From assembly GCA_965222005.1 (NCBI GenBank), contig OZ244935.1, positions 62,001 to 126,000 of the forward strand: a stretch of 64,000 bases of DNA, read 5' to 3'. This document shows, in pieces, positions 1-9,752 of this stretch; the stretch's first letter is position 1, and every line of letters begins with the position of its first letter. The notes under the pieces are model-generated. The model was given only the letters and a program-made list of their open reading frames with translations. It was not told the DNA's origin and made no database searches. The position numbers and the translations under genes were made by a program. The DNA comes from CBDCTM01 sp965222005 (GTDB lineage Bacteria > Bacteroidota > Bacteroidia > Chitinophagales > Saprospiraceae).

Positions 1-2
1 TT

Positions 3-1475
3 GCCCAGGACTTGTGCAGCCCACCGGAGACGATGACTTTTTCTCCAATTTCCTCGCCCAACCCGCTCTTTGACACCATCACTTGCGATGATGCTCCTGT
101 CATTCCGCTTGAATTCATTGAGGTGACGGATGCCGCCGGCAATACGAATGTATGTGGAGCGAGTGTGAATGTTATCCAGCCGAATCCTATATTTTGCGAC
201 ACCTTCACCCCGGCGCCTCCCGGATATTGGATAGCCGGCCAGCTGAGTACAGAAGAAGGCGATTACATTGAAGCAGCGGATGTGATGATCAGCGGAGCCA
301 TGAATGCCCAGGCGGTCAATGAAGCGTACGGATTTTATTACTTCAATGGAGTAGAGGGTGGATACAACTATTCGGTACAGCCTGAAAAAAATGATGATCC
401 GCTCAATGGTGTCTCCACTTTTGACCTCGTACTGATCAGCAAGCACATACTGGGCATATCGCCCCTCAGCTCGCCGTACAAATTGATCGCTGCGGATATC
501 AACAATTCGGGTACCATCACCACCTTCGACATTGTAGAGTTGCGCAAACTCATCCTGTTCATCAATACCGAGTTTCCACACAACACTTCCTGGCGCTTCA
601 TTGATGCCGATTTCACCTTCCCGTTGAGCAATGATCCATTCTCCAGCACCTTTCCCGAATTTTACAGCATCAACAATCTATCTGAAAACAAAATGGATGT
701 ACACTTCACGGGTATCAAGATCGGTGATGTCAATGGAAGTGTGCAGGCTCACAATTTGCTGGATGCCGATTCGCGCAACGCGCAGCGTCTGCCATTGGTG
801 GTAGAAGATCAGTTGGTAGAGGCTGGTGAAAGTGTTGAGGTAAGCTTCCAGGCAGCTGATTTTAAAAATATCGAAGGCTTTCAACTCAGTCTCGGCTTTG
901 ACCAACAGCTTCTCGAACTGGAAGAGATCGGGCAAACAACCCAATTAACAGGCCTGACCAGGGAAAGCTTTGGTACTGCCCTTGTGGATAAAGGTGTGCT
1001 CACAATGAGCTGGTTTGATAGCAAGCCAACAAGCAAAGATGATGGCGCGGCGCTATTCAGCTTGCGTTTCCGTGCCAAAGCCACGGCTCTACTCAGCAAG
1101 GCACTCCACCTGGCCGATGGCTATACTTCTGCGGAGGCTTATCCGGCAGGGGCAGCCCCGCTGGGTCTGCAGCTACAGTTTGAGCAGCCGCTACAAAGCC
1201 TTCCACAAGCTGACTTTCAGCTTTTCCAAAACCGCCCCAATCCCTTTGCCGATGAGACCATCATTCCGTTTTATCTGCCACAGCCGACGGAGGCTGTGCT
1301 GAGTGTGTACGATGTGTCGGGGAAGTTGGTGCTGCAGAGAAAAGCCAGCTATGCGGCTGGTTATCAGGAGTTGAGGGTGAGTGTCGGCGAGCTGTCGGGT
1401 GCTCAACTTTATTACTACCAGCTAAAGACAGAGCGGTATATGGCCACCCGAAAGATGGTATTTCAAGGCCCATAG
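3..1475 (+). CDS. C-terminal part of a secreted dockerin/cohesin-like protein with T9SS sorting domain (partial)
   Basis: The reading frame is open to the left edge, so the N-terminus lies outside the window. Around codons 140-185 is a dockerin-type calcium-binding segment, with the two EF-like loops recognisable as FDLVLISKHILG and DINNSGTITTFDIVELRK, followed by KIGDVNGS. Next comes a cohesin-like beta domain (QLVEAGESVEVSFQAADF, about codons 265-370). The last 80 residues read FQNRPNPFADETIIPFYLP...YQLKTERYMATRKMVF, the pattern of a type A T9SS C-terminal sorting domain, which is cleaved when the protein is attached to the cell surface. The likely role is a large surface or secreted adhesin or enzyme. 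The catalytic or binding part is not visible. A hairpin terminator follows. Confidence 0.8.
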   Translation, partial: AQDLCSPPETMTFSPISSPNPLFDTITCDDAPVIPLEFIEVTDAAGNTNVCGASVNVIQPNPIFCDTFTPAPPGYWIAGQLSTEEGDYIEAADVMISGAMNAQAVNEAYGFYYFNGVEGGYNYSVQPEKNDDPLNGVSTFDLVLISKHILGISPLSSPYKLIAADINNSGTITTFDIVELRKLILFINTEFPHNTSWRFIDADFTFPLSNDPFSSTFPEFYSINNLSENKMDVHFTGIKIGDVNGSVQAHNLLDADSRNAQRLPLVVEDQLVEAGESVEVSFQAADFKNIEGFQLSLGFDQQLLELEEIGQTTQLTGLTRESFGTALVDKGVLTMSWFDSKPTSKDDGAALFSLRFRAKATALLSKALHLADGYTSAEAYPAGAAPLGLQLQFEQPLQSLPQADFQLFQNRPNPFADETIIPFYLPQPTEAVLSVYDVSGKLVLQRKASYAAGYQELRVSVGELSGAQLYYYQLKTERYMATRKMVFQGP

Positions 1476-1557
1476 TACTTCCTTCGGGCAGGGTGGTCAC
1501 GCGCCCCCGAATGAAGCACCATATTTTTCTCTATCCCGTCACAGGGATCACCTCTTC

Positions 1558-1592
1558 AGCCCTTTCGCCACCCGGCGGAGGGGCTTTTTTGT
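1558..1592 (+). terminator. Rho-independent terminator after the T9SS protein gene
   Basis: An inverted repeat AGCCCTTTCGCC / GGCGGAGGGGCT with a 4-base loop is followed directly by a run of T (TTTTTTG). It lies about 85 bases after the stop codon of the upstream gene. Confidence 0.75.
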
Positions 1593-1633
1593 TGGCAGGC
1601 TAGTGAGTCAACGATTACATTTCCCCCGCCCCC

Positions 1634-2680
1634 TCACCGATGCAAGGTCACAGGTCCTTCTCTATTCACTTCAATTTCCCGGTAGCAATAAGCCACCCTA
1701 GCTTTCAATACCGCCATGTAAACGCCGGCTTCCAGGTTTTGCCCCAGGTGGGTTCCATCCCAGGCCTGAGTCATGTCTTTTGTATAAAAGACACGAGTGC
1801 CTGTACGATCGAACAATGACAATTCATACTGAATGACTTCTGCTCCACTGGCCGGATAAGCCTTGTACGAGTCATTGTAGCTATCAGAATTAGGTGAAAA
1901 GGCATTGGGCAAATACATGTAAGCGGGGGCTTGTTGCTCACCAAGGCCAACCAGCACTTCCTCGAAGTTCGATTCGCATTGATTGCTGATGGTCACCCAG
2001 TAAACGTCCGGCTTACCTACTTTGAAGTACGGCAAAGTAGTACCATCTGGCCATTTGTATTGAACTTCCCTGTGATCAGAAAAAAGCTCCACTTCCAGAT
2101 AAATGCTGTCCTGATCGCATTGTATGATCCGATCCTCCACCCGGTATTGGAGGGGTTCGATGGCGGGAATATTGACTAGAGAAGAATCGCGGCAGCCCTG
2201 GCTGTCTTTGATGTAAACGGTGTAAAGGCCTCCTTCCAGATGCTTGAAATTCGGGAGGCTTTGATAATGTCTTTTGTCAATGGAATATCGATAGGGAGGC
2301 ACACCACCGGCGGTTTTCTGGATAGCTAAATAGCCCTCCGAGCTATTCCAACATACGGTATCGGTCTGTACTTCAAAAGTTAAAGGAGGCAAGGCATGGA
2401 CGCGCACATGGATGATAGAATCGCAGTCGGCAGACGTTTTGTAAACAAATTGCTGATCGGTACCGGCTGCCAGGCGCTGGCGATTGAAGAGGATGTGCCC
2501 GCCTGTGCAGGCCGTATATTCCAACTTTCGGACGATCGTTTCACAATCTGCAAAAGAAGGCGGGCTTTTAACGGCAGCAATGGAGGGCTCGACAAATCTA
2601 TGCTCTTGGCCGGCAAGCGGGCTACAAGCGCAGCACAGCGTCACTGTCAATAGCAATATTTTCCATCCATTCAACTTCAT
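1634..2680 (-). CDS. Surface protein with SprB-like repeat and gliding-motility-type C-terminal domain
   Basis: This 348-residue protein starts with MKLNGWKILLLTVTLCCACS, a signal peptide, possibly with a lipobox-like Cys. I chose this ATG over an in-frame start 174 bases upstream because it puts the signal peptide at the N-terminus. The middle contains a SprB-like repeat (GGVPPYRYSIDKRHYQSLPNF...GLYTVYIKDSQGC). The C-terminus (YLPNAFSPNSDSYNDSYKAY ... FDRTGTRVFYTKDM...WDGTHLGQNLEAGVYMAVL) is the CHU_C/gliding-motility-associated domain, which serves as a type B T9SS sorting signal. It is therefore probably exported to the cell surface. Nothing in the sequence identifies a ligand. Confidence 0.82.
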   Translation of the reverse strand: MKLNGWKILLLTVTLCCACSPLAGQEHRFVEPSIAAVKSPPSFADCETIVRKLEYTACTGGHILFNRQRLAAGTDQQFVYKTSADCDSIIHVRVHALPPLTFEVQTDTVCWNSSEGYLAIQKTAGGVPPYRYSIDKRHYQSLPNFKHLEGGLYTVYIKDSQGCRDSSLVNIPAIEPLQYRVEDRIIQCDQDSIYLEVELFSDHREVQYKWPDGTTLPYFKVGKPDVYWVTISNQCESNFEEVLVGLGEQQAPAYMYLPNAFSPNSDSYNDSYKAYPASGAEVIQYELSLFDRTGTRVFYTKDMTQAWDGTHLGQNLEAGVYMAVLKARVAYCYREIEVNREGPVTLHR

Positions 2681-2877
2681 GGCGATGCTGTTGTGTAGGA
2701 ACAAAACCACTTCCCTACTATCTACACTCACTGAGTTTTTGAAACGATCATCAGCCAATTCAGGCCTGCAAATGTCTGTCAAATTATCCCTTTCCGGTAT
2801 TCCTATACACTTTTGGACAATCTGCCATCCTACTAATATACAGATATTCTGCACATCCAGGCTAATCTACAGGTTTT

Positions 2878-4779
2878 TTATTTGACTGCACCCTTTTTGA
2901 TGGCTGTCACGATCTCGGGATTGAGCAAGGTGGATACATCGCCCAATGGGGAGCTGTCTCCTGCGGCGACTTTTCGTAAAATGCGCCGCATAATCTTTCC
3001 TGAGCGGGTTTTGGGCAAACCCGGCACGAGCTGAATTTTATCCGGTTTGGCGATCGGGCCAATTTCGCGGGTCACCACTTTGCGCAGCTCGTTTCTGAAT
3101 TTTTCTTCATTTTTCACCTTATCTTTGGTAATCACGTATGCATAGATGCCTTGCCCTTTGATGTGATGGGGATAGCCAACTACCGCAGATTCCACCACCT
3201 CTTCATGCTCATTGATAGCATTTTCCACCTCTGCTGTGCCCATCCTATGGCCGGAAACATTGATTACATCATCTACCCTGCCGATGATGCGGTACATGCC
3301 ATTTTCATCGCGCCGCGCCCCATCGCCGGTAAAATACTTGTCTTCAAAACTGGAGAAATAAACCTGTCGGCAACGCTCATGGTCGCCATAAGTGGTGCGT
3401 ATCATGGAGGGCCAGGGATATTTGATGCACAGCAAGCCTTCTACCCCATTGCCTTTGATTTCTTTGCCATCCGGATCGACCAGGCAAGGCTGGATGCCCG
3501 GCAGCGGGAGGGTAGCATAACAGGGCTTGAGCGGAGTGATGCCGGCTAGCGGAGAGATCAATATACCTCCCGTTTCGGTCTGCCACCAGGTATCTACGAT
3601 AGGGGCTTTGCCTTTTCCAATTTTGTGGTGATACCATTGCCAGGCCTCTTCATTGATCGGCTCCCCTACCGTTCCCAACACTTTGAGAGAATGAAGATCA
3701 TAATGGTCGGGCCAGTGGTCTCCCTTTGCCATCAAAGCACGGATGGCCGTGGGGGCGGTATAAAACTGGTTGACACGATGCTTTTCGCAGATGTGCCAAA
3801 AGCGGCCGGCATCGGGGTAGGTTGGCACGCCTTCAAACATAATAGTGGTAGCGCCAGACAGCAGGGGGCCATAAATAATGTAGGAATGGCCTGTGATCCA
3901 GCCGATGTCAGCAGTGCACCAATACACATCCCCCGCTTGATACTGAAATACATTTTTAAAGGAGTAGGCAGTATAGACCATATATCCCCCACAGGTATGC
4001 ACTACCCCCTTTGGCTTACCAGTAGAGCCGGAAGTGTATAGAATGAAAAGCATATCTTCGCTGTCCATTACGGTGGCTTTGCAGCTTTTGCGGCGACCCA
4101 CCAGCTCATCGTGCAGCCATTTGTCGCGGCCTTTTTTCATGCGAACCCTGGCGCCGGTATTTTGATGAACCAGCACTGTTTCCACACTTTTGCATCTTTG
4201 GCGCAGGGCATTATCAACCACCTCCTTTACGGGGATCATTTTATCACCTCTGGCATTGTAATCGGAGCAGATCACCATTTTGCAGGAAGCATCTTTGATG
4301 CGGTCGGCCAGTGCGGTAGCTGAAAAGCCGGCAAATACTACAGAGTGGATAGCACCGATACGAGCACAAGCCAATACACCGATGGCCAGCTCGGGTACCA
4401 TTGGCATGTAAAAGCAAACGCGATCGCCCTTGCGAATGCCATTGGCCTTTAGGGTATTGGCCATTTGGCAAACTGCTTGGTAGAGCTGGCGATAGGTAAA
4501 GGTTTTGTATGCCTCAGCAGGGTCATTGGGTTCCCAGATCAAGGCCGTTTGGTCACCTCTTTTTTTCAAATGCCGGTCGAGGCAATTTTCGGTGATGTTG
4601 AGTTTTCCATTGACAAACCACCTGACATCGGGTTCATTGAAATTATAATCCAGCACGCGTGTCCATTTCTTATGCCATTGAAAAGTCCTTGCCTGTTGGC
4701 TCCAGAATTTTTCAGGATCAGCAACGCTGGCTTTATAGGCTTTGCGGTATTGGGTAAGAGAGTTGATGGAAGTGTGCAT
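2878..4779 (-). CDS. acs: Acetyl-CoA synthetase (AMP-forming)
   Basis: The 633-residue protein is collinear with acetyl-CoA synthetases, which make acetyl-CoA from acetate, ATP and CoA through acetyl-AMP in the cytoplasm. Visible motifs are the N-terminal ACS segment (FQWHKKWTRVLDYNF), the adenylation P-loop ILYTSGSTGKPKGVVHT, the A5-type motif WWQTETGG, the hinge region YFTGDGARRDENGMYRIIGR and the C-terminal LPKTRSGKIMRRILRK. The lysine in the last motif is the residue acetylated in known Acs enzymes. The length is normal (about 630-650). It appears to be a single-gene unit: the gene downstream starts about 200 bases later and the gene upstream has its own terminator. Confidence 0.95.
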   Translation of the reverse strand: MHTSINSLTQYRKAYKASVADPEKFWSQQARTFQWHKKWTRVLDYNFNEPDVRWFVNGKLNITENCLDRHLKKRGDQTALIWEPNDPAEAYKTFTYRQLYQAVCQMANTLKANGIRKGDRVCFYMPMVPELAIGVLACARIGAIHSVVFAGFSATALADRIKDASCKMVICSDYNARGDKMIPVKEVVDNALRQRCKSVETVLVHQNTGARVRMKKGRDKWLHDELVGRRKSCKATVMDSEDMLFILYTSGSTGKPKGVVHTCGGYMVYTAYSFKNVFQYQAGDVYWCTADIGWITGHSYIIYGPLLSGATTIMFEGVPTYPDAGRFWHICEKHRVNQFYTAPTAIRALMAKGDHWPDHYDLHSLKVLGTVGEPINEEAWQWYHHKIGKGKAPIVDTWWQTETGGILISPLAGITPLKPCYATLPLPGIQPCLVDPDGKEIKGNGVEGLLCIKYPWPSMIRTTYGDHERCRQVYFSSFEDKYFTGDGARRDENGMYRIIGRVDDVINVSGHRMGTAEVENAINEHEEVVESAVVGYPHHIKGQGIYAYVITKDKVKNEEKFRNELRKVVTREIGPIAKPDKIQLVPGLPKTRSGKIMRRILRKVAAGDSSPLGDVSTLLNPEIVTAIKKGAVK

Positions 4780-4902
4780 GAGGTGTGGTTTTAGGTACTT
4801 GATAAGAAGCTAAAGAGCCGTAATGATAGCAAAATTTTGAAGGAAACGCAATGGAAAACGGAAGGGAAGGATGTTGGTGGGCAGCAGCTATTAAAAAAAG
4901 GT

Positions 4903-4926
4903 AGAGCAGTAATAAATTACTGCTCT
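4903..4926 (-). terminator. Rho-independent terminator of the hydroxylase gene
   Basis: A perfect 10-bp stem AGAGCAGTAA / TTACTGCTCT with a 4-base loop. Read on the minus strand, the stem is followed by a run of seven T (CTTTTTTT). It lies about 160 bases beyond the 3' end of the minus-strand gene at 5084. The remainder of the 304-base gap is AT-rich, with no gene seen. Confidence 0.75.
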
Positions 4927-5083
4927 AGATAACCCCAAAAAACCAAAAATGAATTTATTTTAATCGAATAATGATTGTCTCAATCTCGAATAATGCAAAT
5001 ATAAATTAATCTATCATCATTTAATACAATAATGCCGAAATTTTATCAAATCTCCTAATATACAGCTGCCTTTTTTATTCATT

Positions 5084-6112
5084 TCACAATTTTTCTCCGG
5101 TTAAAATTCCGTGTGCATTTTGCGACAGGAATTCTTTTGGGAAATCCTCCATTCCCGGAAAGCCCAAAGAAATATCTCTGCCATTGTGTGGTATTCTTGC
5201 TGTATTAAATATGTAATCCCAAATGGCCAGGGTAATACCAAAATTGATTCCGTATGGCCGGTCTTCTGGCTGATGGTAGGCATGATGCCAAATGTGCATC
5301 TCCGGGCTATTAAAAATATAGCGCATGAGCGGAGCCAGCAGTATGCCAAAACCTAATGAAATCAAAGCGATCAGGCCAATTTTTTGATAAACACTTTCCA
5401 GCTCCCAAATGTTTACATCCAATAAACTATTGGCAACAACGATGCCTACCAACATACCCAACACGGCTCCTTTTACAAAACCCGATACACTGATATTTGA
5501 GTGGTTGAAGTGACCTACTGCCAGGGTAAAAATGTGTATGACAAAAAAATCGTACAAGCCAATCCCCAGCAGAGCCAAAGGAACATACTCAATTGTCCGG
5601 TACACTACATTTTCCATCCAGTGATAACGCAAATGTGCTGCAAAGCCCATCTGCTCTACCGAATGATGGACCTTGTGAAATTCCCATAACCGGGGGGAGC
5701 GGTGGAGCAGCCGATGTACCCACCATTGTACAAAATCGCGCACTACAAAGCCCGTCAGCAATATGGCCCAGGCCGGCCAGCTATTCATGGGGTTGCATGC
5801 CTGCAAATCCAGCCCGCTGATAACTTTGATGGAATCATTGAAAAAACGCACGAACACATCCGAGGCAGCATTATAAATAATCAGCGAAAAAAGGAAAAAA
5901 TTGAAGAACATATAAAAGCAATCCAGCCAAAAGTCCTTGCGAAAGGTGGCCTGCTCCTGGCGCCAGGGCCGCAGCCATTCAAGGCAAAAGAAAAACAGCG
6001 AGACCAATATGAGCCAATAAAAGTAGTTGTGCCAACTTGGGTGGGTGATCTCGTACCATAAATAGCCGGCATACCCGCTATAACCATTAATAAATACCTG
6101 CCAATAATCCAT
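5084..6112 (-). CDS. Sterol desaturase / fatty acid hydroxylase-family membrane protein
   Basis: The 342-residue integral membrane protein has several hydrophobic segments and the histidine clusters of the fatty acid hydroxylase superfamily: HRLLH (around residue 133), HKVHH (around residue 145), HFNHSN, and HIWHHAYH near residue 275. These histidines bind a di-iron centre that hydroxylates or desaturates lipids using O2. The substrate cannot be read from the sequence; relatives act on sterols, fatty acids, carotenoids or alkylglycerols. It appears to be monocistronic, with a clear terminator downstream. Confidence 0.85.
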   Translation of the reverse strand: MDYWQVFINGYSGYAGYLWYEITHPSWHNYFYWLILVSLFFFCLEWLRPWRQEQATFRKDFWLDCFYMFFNFFLFSLIIYNAASDVFVRFFNDSIKVISGLDLQACNPMNSWPAWAILLTGFVVRDFVQWWVHRLLHRSPRLWEFHKVHHSVEQMGFAAHLRYHWMENVVYRTIEYVPLALLGIGLYDFFVIHIFTLAVGHFNHSNISVSGFVKGAVLGMLVGIVVANSLLDVNIWELESVYQKIGLIALISLGFGILLAPLMRYIFNSPEMHIWHHAYHQPEDRPYGINFGITLAIWDYIFNTARIPHNGRDISLGFPGMEDFPKEFLSQNAHGILTGEKL

Positions 6113-7378
6113 TGTTCACTATCTTTAAAAACTGCCGGAGATATTCAAAAAAAGTATTCAGACAGAAGGCCTCTTTGCAACAAATATAACAATCTTGGTA
6201 TTACAAATCAGGATGCCATATCGATCGTAAGGGGGGTACACTTATCAGAATTCGTATTTATACTGTTTAATACAGTTGTTCCTCCCCCTGCTCCCTACAG
6301 ATGGATGCCTTAAGCAGTCATCCGCAAAGTACTGGTTCATAGATCAAAACACATTGAAAATCATTAAATAATACTAAAAATTATCAATAAAATACCTAAA
6401 ACAGGGTATTGCTATTTAAGCCTATGCGCAATACTTTTGGGAGGACTTCCATTCTGTATGATCTAAAACATACAATTTAGAACTACCAGAAAGCCCTGAA
6501 ACTTCTTCCCGCCGTTTCAGGGCTTTCGCATTTCATAGAGGGTAAAAAAAAGTAGCCCCTGTTGTTACAAGGGCTCCCTCTCATGAAAAAAACGAATAAT
6601 GACTACAAAGTTTAACAAAGCTTCCAAATGAGCTTGCATATAGTTAAGCCATTGTTGGATATAAGGGCTGATTTTTGCTATTGATTAATAATCCAAAAAG
6701 TACAGGCAAAGTCAAACTAAATGCTCTCCACTTATCAAGCTCTCTTTTTCAGACAAGCTACTGCGTAGAAAAATATTTGATGAATTTCTTCAAACTGCTC
6801 AAACCATTGCTGTGCCTATCAGGCTAATACCAGCGGATTGTGAATTTAATTTGCACAGGATAAATTTCTTTAAAAATGGTCTGTCCTATTTTTAATTCTA
6901 TTATTACAAATTTTGTGCATGTTTTGTACAAAAAAACACTTTTTTCACACAAAATGTGACAGGCAAACTTCCCCTCTTGTTTTTAATCTCATTTTCAGGA
7001 AATTCCCTCAAAGTGTAGTATATATTGACTTTCCTGCTAAAAATCAATGAAAAGCACACCTCTGTTTTAATTAGGTCCCACATCTTTTCCTTTTTCTTGC
7101 AACAAGTCTTTTTTCTTGCAACAAGCTTCCAAAAAACCGCAACTATATTGTTCAAAAAAGATATACCACCTCCTCCTTAAGGCCGATCAGGCGATTTTCT
7201 TCCAATCCCCCCCGCTCGATTGGCCATCATTTATGGCATCAAAATGGAAATAAGCTAAGCATACTTAGTATTGTTCAAAAAATTAAATCCTCTTTCCAAT
7301 TTTTGAATGCTCCTTACTTAAATATTGGCTGGAAGCGAGTACAGCCATAGAATTATCCAAATTTTTAATCCTAAAGCA
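6113..7378. other. 1.26-kb stretch without a convincing gene
   Basis: The region is AT-rich. It contains a strong hairpin at 6490-6526 and a shorter inverted repeat TGTATG..CATACA just before it (about 6455-6474). Around 7091-7125 there is a two-copy tandem repeat of TTTTTCTTGCAACAAG, whose core CTTGCAACAAG is itself palindromic. Short reading frames here have odd composition and no start context I trust. The last 200 bases probably hold the promoter of the glycan operon at 7379. Confidence 0.5.
6490..6526. terminator. Strong hairpin, terminator-like
   Basis: A perfect 13-bp stem AAAGCCCTGAAAC / GTTTCAGGGCTTT with an 11-base loop. No long T-run follows on either strand, so it could instead be an RNA-stabilising or regulatory hairpin. 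It stands in the gap between divergent genes, with no obvious transcript ending there. Confidence 0.4.
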
Positions 7379-8590
7379 ATGGTTCTCTCTTTACAAAAAA
7401 AAACTGGCTTTCACGTCGTCTATCTCGGCGAATCTGGTTTTCCATTCGGCTTGGCTGGCATTCAAAAGATGAAACTGGTAAGCAAAGCCCTCATCGAAGC
7501 GGGCGCCACGGTCACCATTATCAACCGAAAGGGTCGCTTCAAGCCCGATAGCGCAATAAAACTGGCTCCCGAAGGCACTATCGAAGGTATTCACTATATA
7601 TATACTTCCGGCAGTGTGTATCGACCCAATGGCTTTGTAAAGCGCAATTTGCAGAAATTGAAAGGGAACATCCACGAATTTCAATACCTCCGTAAGCTAT
7701 GCAAAAGCAACGAGTTGCAAGCTGCTATCATTTCCTGTTACAGCTTTCGGCAAGTTTTGCTCTACCGATTGTATAGCTACTTGTTGGGCTTTCCAGTAGT
7801 GCTAAACTATGTTGAATGGGCCTCTGCCATGCAGCATCGGGGGAGTTGGCGCGAAAAACTCAACGATTATTTCTTTGACCGATATTTGGTGAAATCAATG
7901 GATGGAGCCCTTTCGATCAGTGAAGTGCTAATCGAAAATTTTAATAAAATTGCTCCTACCAAATCACAAATGAAACTGCCCATTCTTTGCGATTTTGCTA
8001 AGTTCGACAAACCAGCGCCGCCGGCCAAAGCGCCTCACTTTCTGTATTGCGGAGCACTCAGTTATCGCGAAGTCATTGATTTTATCCTTCAGGCATTTGA
8101 CCTGCTACCTGATAAGCCAACCTATCATCTACATCTCGTACTGGGGGGCGGTACTCAAACAGAGTACGAGCAGCTCAAGTCCGATATTGCTACCTATCAA
8201 AAGGGCCACCTCGTAAAAATCTTTCTCGATGTACCGCATGATCAAATAGCCGACCATTATATACCTGCAAAAGCACTACTCATTCCGCTACGTGCCACAT
8301 TACAGGATGCAGCCCGCTTTCCACACAAAATTGGCGAATACGTAGCTTCCGGCAATCCGATGATCGCCACTAATTATGGAGAAGTAGCCCATTATTTCCG
8401 CGATGGTAAAACTGCACTCATTGCCGCCACTTATGATGTACAGGAGTTTGCCGAAAAGATGAAATTCGTTATCGAGCATCCTGAGGAAGCCCACGAAATT
8501 GGCAAAAAGGGCAAAGCATTGGGGCTTAAAGAGTTCAATTACCTCAATTATGGTAATAAAATTAAGAAGTTTTTACAACAGTTGAACTAA
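7379..8590 (+). CDS. Glycosyltransferase, GT4-like (first gene of glycan operon)
   Basis: The 403-residue protein has a GT-B fold pattern. An N-terminal Rossmann-like start (FHVVYLGESGFPFGLAGIQKMKL) is followed by a C-terminal half resembling glycosyl transferases group 1, with LYCGALSYREVIDFILQAF, a donor-binding region near LIPLRATLQDAARFPHKIGEYVASGNPMIAT and GKTALI. The ATG at 7379 is preferred to a TTG 54 bases upstream because the protein then begins just before the first beta strand. It leads a tightly spaced operon, with the next start 4 bases after its stop. A role in building a surface polysaccharide or glycolipid is inferred from the neighbours. Confidence 0.8.
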   Translation: MVLSLQKKTGFHVVYLGESGFPFGLAGIQKMKLVSKALIEAGATVTIINRKGRFKPDSAIKLAPEGTIEGIHYIYTSGSVYRPNGFVKRNLQKLKGNIHEFQYLRKLCKSNELQAAIISCYSFRQVLLYRLYSYLLGFPVVLNYVEWASAMQHRGSWREKLNDYFFDRYLVKSMDGALSISEVLIENFNKIAPTKSQMKLPILCDFAKFDKPAPPAKAPHFLYCGALSYREVIDFILQAFDLLPDKPTYHLHLVLGGGTQTEYEQLKSDIATYQKGHLVKIFLDVPHDQIADHYIPAKALLIPLRATLQDAARFPHKIGEYVASGNPMIATNYGEVAHYFRDGKTALIAATYDVQEFAEKMKFVIEHPEEAHEIGKKGKALGLKEFNYLNYGNKIKKFLQQLN

Positions 8591-8594
8591 CAGA

Positions 8595-9752
8595 ATGAGC
8601 AATTCAAAAAAACGAATCGCCATCTTTGGCGTTAAATATTTTCCTTCAAAAGGCGGCACCAGCCGGGTGGTGGAGCATTTGCTGTGGGAACTCAAAGATG
8701 AATACGATTTCACCATCTATTGCTATCGCAACAGCCGCGCGGCCAATCATATGCCGGGCGTACAAACCATCGAACTGTCCGCTATCCCTATCAAAGGATT
8801 GGGTGTATGGCTGTATTATTTACGCTGTTGTCTGCATCTGCTGTTCAAAGGCCGCTATGATTTGGTACACGTTCACAAAACGGACGGCGCCTTCTTTTTG
8901 CCAATATTGTCCCTAAAATTCAAAACCATTAGCACTTCCCATGCATTGCCCTACCTCAACGCTAAATGGTCGTACTTTGGTAAGCTGTACTTCAGGCTGG
9001 CAGAATGGATATTTATGCACTTTGGCAACAGCCGCACCGCTGTTTCCAAAACCCAGGCAGCTTATTACCAAAAAACCCATCAACGACCTATTAGCTACAT
9101 ACCCAACGGCGTACTACCGGGATCGGCACCTGACCTCGGCCTTGCTCAGCCCATACTCCGCAAACATGAAGTTGCCGATAGATATTTATTTTTTGCTGCC
9201 CGCCGGCTGATCCCGCTCAAAGGATGTCATCATTTGATCAAAGCATTAAAGCAGATCAACTACAAAGGCTGTCTGCTAATTGCTGCTGATATTACTCAAA
9301 TGCCCCAATACACCAGGCAAATAGAGCAAATGGCCGCCGGGCTGAATGTTGTATTTGTAGGCTATATCGCCGATCAGGAGCTGCTAAAATCATTGATCGC
9401 AACTGCCAGTCTTTTCATATTCCCTTCCGAATTGGAGGGCATGTCGATGATGCTGTTGGAAACCGGTAGCCTCGGCACGCCTATGATCTGTAGCGATATT
9501 CCTCAAAACACCTCTGTTTTTACCGAAAAGGAGGTACTCTATTTTACATCTCAGGATCATCGCGATCTGGCCGACAAGCTCAACTGGGCAATGGCCCATC
9601 CCGAAGCCATGCAGCAGCTGGCAACACAGGCAAAACAGAAGATTGATGCTGAATACCTATTCGCCCGGGTTGCCCGTCAGTATGCTGCTCTTTACGATGA
9701 ATTATTGCTTTCAACTATTCCCGAATCCTCCACAGCACGCCAACAAGTATGA
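8595..9752 (+). CDS. Glycosyltransferase family 4
   Basis: The 385-residue protein has features of family 4 retaining glycosyltransferases: the N-terminal IAIFGVKYFPSKGGTSRVVEHL with the glycine-rich nucleotide-sugar loop, YIPNGV in the linker, FAARRLIPLKGCHHLIKAL opening the second Rossmann domain, and FPSELEGMSMMLLETGSLGTPMICSDI containing the E-x7-E motif that contacts the donor sugar. It starts 4 bases after the previous gene and overlaps the next by 4 bases (ATGA), which implies translational coupling within the glycan operon. Confidence 0.9.
   Translation: MSNSKKRIAIFGVKYFPSKGGTSRVVEHLLWELKDEYDFTIYCYRNSRAANHMPGVQTIELSAIPIKGLGVWLYYLRCCLHLLFKGRYDLVHVHKTDGAFFLPILSLKFKTISTSHALPYLNAKWSYFGKLYFRLAEWIFMHFGNSRTAVSKTQAAYYQKTHQRPISYIPNGVLPGSAPDLGLAQPILRKHEVADRYLFFAARRLIPLKGCHHLIKALKQINYKGCLLIAADITQMPQYTRQIEQMAAGLNVVFVGYIADQELLKSLIATASLFIFPSELEGMSMMLLETGSLGTPMICSDIPQNTSVFTEKEVLYFTSQDHRDLADKLNWAMAHPEAMQQLATQAKQKIDAEYLFARVARQYAALYDELLLSTIPESSTARQQV

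Noticed and set aside
6904..7155. 83-codon minus-strand frame in the long gap
   Set aside because: It is rich in Lys/Phe/Cys in the way random AT-rich DNA is, contains the tandem repeat, and has no motif or plausible neighbour.
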